NCBI GenBank assembly: GCA_003164475.1
Contig: PLTL01000173.1
Span: 1 to 5,676, forward strand
DNA length: 5,676 nt
Reading direction: 5' to 3'
From: Candidatus Dormiibacterota bacterium
GTDB lineage: Bacteria > Chloroflexota > Dormibacteria > UBA8260 > Bog-877
Part shown: positions 1 through 4,330 of the stretch, piece after piece
How the letters are laid out: each line of letters begins with the position of its first letter
Position numbering within the stretch: the first letter of the stretch is position 1
Program-made: the position numbers and the translations under genes
The notes under the pieces: generated by a model
The model's database searches: none
What the model was told of the DNA's origin: nothing
Seen by the model: only the letters and a program-made list of their open reading frames with translations

Positions 1-122
1 GCCCCGTGGACACAGGCAGGGGCAACCCCCCGAGGGCAGGCACGCGGGTGCCGCACGCCAAGGAATCGGGAGCTCCGGGCACAGGCCGGTACCCACCTGG
101 TGATGATGAGGACCCTGATCAC
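1..122 (-). CDS. possible N-terminus of a GT4-like glycosyltransferase (partial, runs off left edge)
   Basis: An open frame starts at a GTG (120-122) and stays open for 40 codons to the window edge. Its first residues read VIRVLIITRWVP. This resembles the first beta strand and loop of GT-B fold family 4 glycosyltransferases, which often begin M-R/K-V-L-I-(I/V)-T-x-W-Y-P. After residue 12 the similarity fades in this frame. The +1 frame there reads VPGAPDSLACG, which again looks like the loop after that strand, so a frameshift or a decayed gene is possible. It lies 157 bases downstream of the methyltransferase on the same strand; glycosyltransferases and small methyltransferases often sit together in glycan loci. 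No good Shine-Dalgarno or -10 box precedes the GTG, only a G-run. The call rests on about a dozen residues and could be chance. Confidence 0.3.
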   Translation of the reverse strand, partial: MIRVLIITRWVPACARSSRFLGVRHPRACPRGVAPACVHG

Positions 123-178
123 GGCCCCCCGCCGATGGCGACGGTGGCGAGCTGAGGTGGCCGCAGAATTCCGGCCGT

Positions 179-198
179 ACCGCCGGGGGCCCCCCGGT
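179..198. repeat. GC-rich palindrome between minus-strand genes
   Basis: CCGGGGG at 183-189 and CCCCCGG at 191-197 form a near-perfect palindrome, bracketed by ACCG (179-182) and CGGT (195-198). It lies about 80 bases past the methyltransferase stop codon and could fold in the minus-strand transcript. No T-tract follows on either strand, so it does not qualify as a classical intrinsic terminator. Confidence 0.3.
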
Positions 199-279
199 CA
201 GGTCATGCCGATGATGCGTCCGGAGCGCCCTCCCAGGCTGGTGGGCTGGGGACTGTGAGCCGGCTTCCGAGCGGCTCGC

Positions 280-996
280 CTAGGGGCGAGGGCGCCGAAG
301 CTCCGGCTCGCTTTGAGACCCTCGCTCCTTGGCAGCGCGCACCTGGGTGCGGAGGACCTCCGCCGCATGCCCGGCCCGGGCCTGGCTGCGCTCCAGATCG
401 GCCAGGAGCTTCGCCCGCCAGAAGCTCTCGACAGCTGCCTGAGCCCGGGGCGGCCCGGCGATGATGACGTCCATCAGGGTGGTGACGTAGCGCGGATGAC
501 GCGCCCGGAGGCGATCGGCAATCTCCATGAAGGTCGGCCAGTCGCTGCGACGGTAGCTGCTGGGCCAGGGGCACCCCAGGAAGAAGCGGGCGTCATCGAT
601 GAGGATCACGCTCTGCGCCGCGGTCGGCGACTGCTCGAGCGCCTCGATCTCTGCCAGCAACGGGCATTGCGCCTCGTACCCGGCCGTGTCCGCCTGGCAC
701 CAATGCGCGTCCAACCAGTACAGGGCCGGTCGATCGACAGATGGGGCAAGCCCGACGAGGACGGCCGGGGAGCTGCCTTCCAGGAAGGTGATCGCCTCGC
801 GGTCGCCGTACCGGGCGCGGGCCCGCAGCACGTACTCGTGGGAGAGCTCCACGGTCCAGACGTGGTCCACCATCTCGCTCAGCGTGGCCGCGCTGTCCCC
901 GAGATGAGTCCCGGTCTCGATGGCAAGACCAAGGCCGAGGGCTTCGACGAGAGCCCGCGCCAGAGGGACGGGAATCCCGAAGTAGACCTCTCCCAT
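280..996 (-). CDS. class I SAM-dependent methyltransferase (238 aa)
   Basis: A predicted soluble methyltransferase of the Rossmann-fold class I type; the acceptor substrate is unknown. The glycine-rich SAM loop is at residues 25-36 (AIETGTHLGDSA). The strand ending in an acidic residue, expected to bind the ribose hydroxyls, is VWTVELS at 47-52 (Glu50). LYWLDAHW at 92-99 and ILIDDARFF at 131-139 are the later strand motifs typical of a small family often found in glycan or secondary-metabolite loci. The core ends near residue 182 (VIIAGPP). The remaining ~55 residues are Ala/Arg/Glu-rich, probably a helical or coiled tail. The ATG at 996 is preferred because a TAGAAT box lies 9 bases upstream and the protein starts shortly before the fold; no Shine-Dalgarno is present, which suggests near-leaderless translation. 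The stop codon lies inside a small inverted repeat (275-280/285-290). The fold is well supported; the substrate is not. Confidence 0.85.
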   Translation of the reverse strand: MGEVYFGIPVPLARALVEALGLGLAIETGTHLGDSAATLSEMVDHVWTVELSHEYVLRARARYGDREAITFLEGSSPAVLVGLAPSVDRPALYWLDAHWCQADTAGYEAQCPLLAEIEALEQSPTAAQSVILIDDARFFLGCPWPSSYRRSDWPTFMEIADRLRARHPRYVTTLMDVIIAGPPRAQAAVESFWRAKLLADLERSQARAGHAAEVLRTQVRAAKERGSQSEPELRRPRP

Positions 997-1005
997 GCGG
1001 GCGGC

Positions 1006-1011
1006 ATTCTA
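1006..1011 (-). promoter_or_regulatory. -10 box of the methyltransferase promoter
   Basis: On the minus strand the sequence reads TAGAAT, a good match to the TANNNT/TATAAT -10 consensus. It ends 9 bases before the ATG at 996, so transcription would begin about 2-3 bases ahead of the start codon. No convincing TTGACA-like -35 box is seen at a 16-18 base spacing. Confidence 0.5.
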
Positions 1012-1209
1012 AGCAATTGCCGCTGCGATGGGTCCGCCCCGCCAACTCGCTGGCGGCTGCGCTGGCGTCGAACCTGGCGGTCTGGATTCAGCCGCGGCCG
1101 CACCGGTGCGGTCAGCAGCGGCCCTCAGGCCCTGCGTCGCCCTTGAGGAGGGCCTCACCCGGCCCGACCCCAGGGCGGGCAGAAACCCCGAGGGGCCCGC
1201 TGCCAGGAA

Positions 1210-1252
1210 CGGCGCCAGTGAGCCCGGAGGGGCCCCCGAGAGGGCGGCGCCG
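1210..1252. repeat. inverted repeat with bulged two-part stem
   Basis: CGGCGCC (1210-1216) is the exact reverse complement of GGCGCCG (1246-1252). Directly inside, GCCC (1222-1225) pairs with GGGC (1242-1245), giving an 11-bp stem interrupted by a 5-base one-sided bulge (AGTGA, 1217-1221). The loop holds the self-complementary GGGGCCCC (1229-1236). No T-run follows on either strand, so it is not an obvious terminator. In sequence this rich in G+C such repeats also occur by chance. Confidence 0.4.
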
Positions 1253-1352
1253 CTTAGCCGGCCATGGGCCCGGCCGTGGTGTGGGGACCGGCCACTGCCC
1301 CTCCGGCAGCGGGCCGGCAGTCTTGCCAGCGGCTGCCTTTCGCCCCGGCTGT

Positions 1353-1371
1353 GGGCGGTCGGCGACCGCTC
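1353..1371. repeat. short perfect hairpin
   Basis: GCGGTC (1355-1360) and GACCGC (1364-1369) are perfect reverse complements separated by three bases. The stem extends by a G-T and a G-C pair to about 8 bp. No T-tract adjoins it. It lies about 150 bases upstream of the Rieske-like gene, outside the predicted leaderless transcript, so if functional it would belong to another RNA or act as DNA. Confidence 0.35.
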
Positions 1372-1516
1372 CCGGCGCGGAGTGGCGGTTTCCCACTTCA
1401 CCAGAGCCCGCCGGTCGGGGCTTGTGGCCATGTCCGGCCCCGGGCGAGGTACAGATCGCAGACCGAGCCTCAGGCGGACCAGTTGGGCACCCAGCGCACA
1501 GCGGCGGCCGGTTCGG

Positions 1517-1522
1517 CATAAT
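1517..1522 (+). promoter_or_regulatory. -10 box of the Rieske-like/ppx operon
   Basis: CATAAT ends 7 bases before the GTG start at 1530, the spacing expected if transcription starts at or next to the first base of the start codon. There is no Shine-Dalgarno between box and start, consistent with a leaderless mRNA. A TTGGGC at 1483-1488 is too far away (28 bases) to be a normal -35. Confidence 0.5.
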
Positions 1523-1529
1523 CGCGGCG

Positions 1530-1865
1530 GTGGCTGGCTTCGCACCGGTCTGCGCCGTGGCCGACGTCCCCCAGGGAACTGGGCGGGTGATCGACGCCGA
1601 TGGCATCGAGGTCGCCATCTTCAATGTCGACGGCGTCTTCCACGCACTGGAGAACTCCTGCGCCAGCGGCGGCTCCATCGGAGAGGGGCAGCTCCGGGGT
1701 CATGTGGTCAGCTGCCCTTTGGACGGGGAGACCTATGACGTCCGGAGCGGGATCTCACCGATTTCGGATGCCATCTTCGTCAAGCACTTCGATGTCCGAC
1801 TGGACGGGAGCGGCAATGTGCTCGTCCGACTGGAGCCCACCGAAGACGAGGACGACGACCTCTGA
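1530..1865 (+). CDS. Rieske-fold ferredoxin-like protein lacking both histidine ligands (111 aa)
   Basis: Length and layout match the small Rieske ferredoxins that donate electrons to ring-hydroxylating oxygenases. There is an N-terminal beta segment (FAPVCAVADVPQGTGRVI), then VAIFNVDGVFHALENSC, GEGQLRG, VVSCPLDGETYDVRSG, and a final strand (GNVLVRLE) with an acidic tail. A normal Rieske cluster is held by C-x-H and C-x-x-H. Here the first motif is Cys44-Ala-Ser46 and the second Cys62-Pro-Leu-Asp65: both cysteines are kept and both histidines are gone. The first loop also looks one residue shorter than in common family members. The fold is confidently Rieske-like, but an ordinary [2Fe-2S] cluster is not expected. 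It may be structural, as in the cluster-free Rieske-fold subunit NirD, or bind a different centre. The GTG at 1530 is chosen because a -10 box sits 7 bases upstream and the family N-terminus starts there; the frame is open upstream but the translation is not protein-like. It overlaps the next gene by 4 bases. Confidence 0.85.
   Translation: MAGFAPVCAVADVPQGTGRVIDADGIEVAIFNVDGVFHALENSCASGGSIGEGQLRGHVVSCPLDGETYDVRSGISPISDAIFVKHFDVRLDGSGNVLVRLEPTEDEDDDL
1848..1852 (+). promoter_or_regulatory. ribosome binding site supporting the CTG start of ppx
   Basis: GAGGA ends 9 bases before the CTG at 1862, inside the end of the Rieske-like gene. It supports initiation at that CTG, with or without help from ribosomes terminating at the overlapping TGA. 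Confidence 0.45.
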
Positions 1866-2821
1866 AGCGGCGACTCGCGGCTCTCGACGTCGGGTCCAAC
1901 ACCGTCCACCTCCTGGTCGCCACGGTTGAGAGGACGGGTACCAGCCAGCGTCGCCACGCCGTCGAGCTCCTCTCGCTGGGCCGCACAGTCTCGGCCACCG
2001 GCCAGCTGGGCCCGGAGTTGCTCGAGCGCACCGTCGAGCTGCTGCAAAGGCTGGGCGAGCAGGCCCGGGCAGATGGGGCCGAGCGGCTGGGGCTGGTCGC
2101 CACCGAGGCGGTGCGCAACGCGGCGGATGGCGGGCAGCTTCGTGATCAGCTCTGGGAGAGGATCGGCCAGCAGCTCCGGATCCTGACCGGGGAGGCGGAG
2201 GCCCGGCTCAGCTACCTGGGCGGCACCGCGTTCCGAGTCAGGTCGGGTGAGCCGGCCACCGTGGTCGACGTGGGCGGGGGCAGCACCGAGGTGGTCCATG
2301 GCCGGGGCACGACACCGGCGGGCGGCGCCAGCCTCAAGCTCGGCTCGGACCGGATCCTCCTCATGACCAAGGCTGACGACCCCCCGACCGATCGTCAGCG
2401 GGTTGAGGCCGAGGCCAGGATCTCGATGGTCCTCGAGGCCGCCCCGGATCGGATCGCCCCGGGCGAGCTCATAGCCACCGGGGGCACTGCCTCCAACCTC
2501 CCGGTCCTGTTGGGGTTGAGGGGCCCATTCCCCGACTCTGGGGACAGCCTGCGCTCCGAGGCCGACCAGGAGCCTTGGACCACGCTCAGCCGTGACCAGG
2601 TGGAGAGCGCGGTGCGTCTGACCTCGCAATGCCCCAGCGCCGAGGTGGCCCAGCGAACCGGTCTCAGCCCGGCTCGGGCCCGGCTGATGGCGGGGGGGGT
2701 GCTGGTCCTGCTCGGCCTGCTCGACCGGTTCCAGGCGGACCACCTGGTGGCCACCGAGCGGGGTCTGCGGGATGGGGTCCTGCTCCAGTTGGCCAGCGCC
2801 GTCGGCGTCACCGGGGACTGA
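1862..2821 (+). CDS. ppx: Ppx/GppA family phosphatase (exopolyphosphatase / pppGpp phosphohydrolase, 319 aa)
   Basis: Cytoplasmic ASKHA-fold phosphohydrolase expected to release terminal phosphate from polyphosphate and/or convert pppGpp to ppGpp. The family motifs appear in order: LDVGSNTVHLL at residues 8-18 (phosphate-1 loop), GLVATEAVRNA at 77-87, LTGEAEARLSYLGG at 108-121 (the motif with the proposed catalytic Glu), VVDVGGGSTEVV at 134-145 (phosphate-2 loop), LKLGSDRI, and IATGGTASNL at 204-213 (adenosine-type loop). The C-terminal segment LSPARARLMAGG...ATERGLRDGVLLQL is also characteristic. At 319 residues it holds the two ASKHA domains only, like actinobacterial Ppx, without the C-terminal helical domain of E. 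coli Ppx. No ATG, GTG or TTG lies between the in-frame stop at 1736-1738 and a TTG at 2018 (residue 53); starting there would delete the first phosphate loop. The start is therefore taken as CTG 1862, overlapping the TGA of the Rieske-like gene (CTGA) with GAGGA upstream. Ppx versus GppA activity cannot be told from sequence. Confidence 0.9.
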   Translation: MKRRLAALDVGSNTVHLLVATVERTGTSQRRHAVELLSLGRTVSATGQLGPELLERTVELLQRLGEQARADGAERLGLVATEAVRNAADGGQLRDQLWERIGQQLRILTGEAEARLSYLGGTAFRVRSGEPATVVDVGGGSTEVVHGRGTTPAGGASLKLGSDRILLMTKADDPPTDRQRVEAEARISMVLEAAPDRIAPGELIATGGTASNLPVLLGLRGPFPDSGDSLRSEADQEPWTTLSRDQVESAVRLTSQCPSAEVAQRTGLSPARARLMAGGVLVLLGLLDRFQADHLVATERGLRDGVLLQLASAVGVTGD

Positions 2822-2859
2822 GCGAGCCCGGGCCGATCCGGGTGGATTCGCGATTCATC

Positions 2860-2865
2860 TAAGCT
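2860..2865 (+). promoter_or_regulatory. possible -10 box of the PHP gene
   Basis: TAAGCT fits the TANNNT pattern and ends 6 bases before the GTG at 2872. It lies in the 50-base gap after ppx, the least GC-rich stretch nearby. There is no Shine-Dalgarno in front of the GTG, so a separate leaderless transcript is plausible. Read-through from ppx is also possible because no terminator lies between. Confidence 0.4.
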
Positions 2866-2871
2866 GACCCC

Positions 2872-3561
2872 GTGCCGGTCTTCGACTTCCACACCCACAC
2901 CACCATCTCGGACGGCCACGCCGGCCCCATGGAGATGGCCCGGAGGTGCCAGCAGAACGGCTACGCCGCCTACGTCTGCAGCGACCACGTTGACGAGAGC
3001 ACCGTGGAGCGCCGGGTCCCCGAGATCGTGGCCGCCTGCCTCCAGGTGCTGGAGGAGCTGGGGATCGCCAGCATCCCGGCCGTCGAGGTGACCCGGGTTG
3101 CGCCCGCACGAGTGGCAAAGGTGGCAGCCAGGGCACGGTCCCTCGGTGCCCGGCTGGTGGTGGTGCATGGAGAGACCCTGGGGGACTTCCCCCAGCCGGG
3201 ACTGAACCTTGCCGCCACCAGCTGTCGCGACGTCGATATCCTGGGCCACCCGGGACTGCTCAGCCAGCGGGAGGCGGAGCAGGCCCGGGACAACCAGATC
3301 CACCTGGAGATCAGCGCCGCCGGTCTGCACGGCCTCACCAACGGCCACGTCGCCAAGGTGGCGCTGGAGGCGGGTGCTCCGCTGGTGCTCGACTCCGACG
3401 CCCACCGCCCTGAGAGCCTGCTCACCAGCGAGCGGGCGGCCCAGCTACTGGCCGGGAGCGGGCTCACGCCCGCGCGCGTGGCGTTGGTGGCGACCGAGGC
3501 GCCCTGGGCGGTGCTGGCTCGGCGGGGGATAGATCTGCCTCCGCCCGGCCCCAAGCCGTAG
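2872..3561 (+). CDS. PHP-domain phosphoesterase, histidinol-phosphatase-like (229 aa)
   Basis: A stand-alone PHP (polymerase and histidinol phosphatase) domain, a distorted TIM barrel that hydrolyses phosphate esters with a cluster of two or three metal ions. The metal-ligand motifs are present in order: FDFHTHT (His7, His9), CSDHVD (Asp38, His39), AVEVT (Glu72), VVVHGET (His99), DILGHPG (His126), LEIS (Glu146) and DSDAH (Asp176, His178). VVHGET, DILGHPG and LTNGHVAKVALEAGA point to the family annotated as histidinol phosphate phosphatase domain proteins rather than the PHP domain of DNA polymerase III or HisK proper. No other his genes are nearby, so histidine biosynthesis is not supported by context. 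The GTG at 2872 places the first metal motif at residue 7, as usual, and has a -10-like box just upstream. The gene ends 6 bases before the facing membrane-protein gene. The catalytic set is complete, so activity is expected; the substrate is unknown. Confidence 0.88.
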   Translation: MPVFDFHTHTTISDGHAGPMEMARRCQQNGYAAYVCSDHVDESTVERRVPEIVAACLQVLEELGIASIPAVEVTRVAPARVAKVAARARSLGARLVVVHGETLGDFPQPGLNLAATSCRDVDILGHPGLLSQREAEQARDNQIHLEISAAGLHGLTNGHVAKVALEAGAPLVLDSDAHRPESLLTSERAAQLLAGSGLTPARVALVATEAPWAVLARRGIDLPPPGPKP

Positions 3562-3567
3562 GAGCGG

Positions 3568-4209
3568 CTAGGTCGAAGCGGGGTTGGGCCCCGACGGAGC
3601 CGGGGAGGGGAAGGGGAATGTCGTCGGGCTTGGTGAGGGGGTCGGCGTCGGAGTGGGCTCCGGGACCAGGGGGAAGTTGGGGACGTTGGTGGGCACGGTC
3701 TCGATGTCCTCGAGGTTCTGAACCACCAGGGTCCCGCTGGGCCCCTGGCTGAAGGTCACGATCACCGAATCGCCCGAGATCAGCTCCGAGATGGGGACGG
3801 CGGCTCCACCCCGGGTGATGGCGCTCTTGGCGGTGACGCTGGCCTGCACCGGGTCGCCTCCGTCAGGTTGGATCGCGACCAGGTTCTGATCCACCCAGAT
3901 CGCCACCAAGGTCCCGTCGATGGGGTGGCCCACCAGAGAGCTCACCGTCGAGGAAGAGGGAGCGGGACTGACGAGCCGAATCGGGGTGCTCCCGGCGCTG
4001 TTGCGACCAACGGCGAAGATGGTCACCGAGGCGACTGCCAGGCCGACCCCCAAGACCGAAAGCGCCGCAATGGCGAAGAGGATGAGTGCGATCAGGCCGT
4101 GGCCGTGGAAGGAGACGAAGTTGTGGCGCTCTTTGAGGTTGCGCCCAGCGCGGATCCGAGGTGCCTTGCGGACCTCCGCCTTGCCCTTGCCCGGCCGGGG
4201 CTCTGCCAC
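3568..4209 (-). CDS. single-pass membrane protein with DUF5666-like external domain and Pro/Ser/Thr tail (213 aa)
   Basis: A basic N-terminus (Lys/Arg-rich, residues 5-28) precedes one hydrophobic segment at about 39-67 (GLIALILFAIAALSVLGVGL...). The rest (from ~70) is predicted outside the membrane by the positive-inside rule. Residues 98-169 show a beta-rich pattern (DGTLVAIWVDQNLVAIQ, a Thr/Ser-rich strand, ISELISGDSVIVTF, GTLVVQNLEDI) that resembles the small OB-like DUF5666 domain, where a strand pair is followed by 'L-x-x-GD-x-V'. The tail (183-213) is Pro/Thr/Ser repeats (PTPTPTPSPSPT), probably an extended wall-spanning or glycosylated segment. The GTG at 4209 is chosen because AAGGAGG lies 4 bases upstream. 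An in-frame ATG at 4260 would add 17 residues and remains an alternative. It converges on the PHP gene (6-base gap) and is divergent from leuS. No enzymatic motif is seen; function unknown. Confidence 0.75.
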   Translation of the reverse strand: MAEPRPGKGKAEVRKAPRIRAGRNLKERHNFVSFHGHGLIALILFAIAALSVLGVGLAVASVTIFAVGRNSAGSTPIRLVSPAPSSSTVSSLVGHPIDGTLVAIWVDQNLVAIQPDGGDPVQASVTAKSAITRGGAAVPISELISGDSVIVTFSQGPSGTLVVQNLEDIETVPTNVPNFPLVPEPTPTPTPSPSPTTFPFPSPAPSGPNPAST

Positions 4210-4213
4210 GTCG

Positions 4214-4220
4214 CCTCCTT
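4214..4220 (-). promoter_or_regulatory. strong Shine-Dalgarno of the membrane-protein gene
   Basis: AAGGAGG on the minus strand, 4 bases before the GTG at 4209, decides that start over the in-frame ATG at 4260. It is the only near-perfect Shine-Dalgarno in front of a gene in this window, where the other starts look leaderless or coupled. Confidence 0.7.
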
Positions 4221-4273
4221 GAATTCCCGCCGACCCCTCCGGAGCCCGGAACCATGGCACCCGGCTCGGCCGG

Positions 4274-4279
4274 AGTATA
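4274..4279 (-). promoter_or_regulatory. -10 box of the membrane-protein promoter
   Basis: TATACT on the minus strand is a close match to the -10 consensus in a strongly GC-rich setting. Transcription would start near 4267, giving a leader of about 58 bases that carries the AAGGAGG site. No clear -35 is seen at normal spacing. Confidence 0.5.
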
Positions 4280-4312
4280 TGGGACCGCCAGAGATCGCTC
4301 GAGAACGATAGG

Positions 4313-4318
4313 TATCAT
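4313..4318 (+). promoter_or_regulatory. -10 box of leuS
   Basis: TATCAT ends 12 bases before the ATG at 4331, placing transcription start about 5-6 bases ahead of it. Such a short leader leaves no room for a T-box or leucine attenuator. The box overlaps a small palindrome, GATA-GG-TATC (4307-4316), which could be a regulator site or chance. Confidence 0.45.
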
Positions 4319-4330
4319 CAACTCCCACCC

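Larger units (their letters stand above)
997..1529. other. 533-base intergenic region with divergent promoters and inverted repeats
   Basis: No convincing gene lies between the divergent methyltransferase and Rieske-like genes. Open frames exist on both strands, but their translations are Pro/Arg/Gly/Ala-rich with no domain pattern. The stretch is very GC-rich and contains several stem-forming sequences, listed separately: 1210-1252, 1353-1371, and AGTGG/CCACT at 1381-1385/1393-1397. A near-duplicated 13-base motif is also present, CCCCGAGGGGCCC at 1186-1198 and CCCGGAGGGGCCC at 1223-1235, with one or two mismatches depending on alignment. Hallmarks of tRNA, RNase P RNA, tmRNA and SRP RNA were looked for and not found. 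It may hold a structured RNA or simply be unconstrained GC-rich spacer. Confidence 0.6.

Noticed and set aside
257..290. Inverted repeats GAGCCG/CGGCTC (257-262/272-277) and CTCGCC/GGCGAG (275-280/285-290) as a methyltransferase terminator
   Set aside because: The stems are only 6 bp and mutually exclusive, one contains the stop codon, and no T-tract follows on the minus strand.
1055..1085. GGTTCGA-like T-loop on the minus strand suggesting a tRNA
   Set aside because: The flanking bases do not pair as a T stem, and no anticodon arm or acceptor stem can be drawn.
1017..1529. In-frame upstream extension of the Rieske-like protein to 282 residues
   Set aside because: The added 171 residues are Pro/Arg/Gly-rich with no pattern. 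The family N-terminus and a -10 box both point to the GTG at 1530.
1009..1545. 178-codon minus-strand open frame in the intergenic region
   Set aside because: Arg/Pro/Ser-rich translation with no motif, crossing the promoter and start of the Rieske-like gene; no supporting start signal.
1733..2743. 336-codon minus-strand open frame opposite ppx
   Set aside because: Low-complexity translation (Gln/Gly/Ala/Arg), opposite a gene with all Ppx/GppA motifs; shadow frame.
2395..3405. 336-codon minus-strand open frame opposite ppx and the PHP gene
   Set aside because: Spans two genes with strong motifs on the other strand and shows no recognisable fold; shadow frame.
3590..3660. Simple GT-rich repeat tract
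   Set aside because: It is the coding sequence for the Pro/Ser/Thr tail of the membrane protein, read on the minus strand, not a separate DNA repeat.
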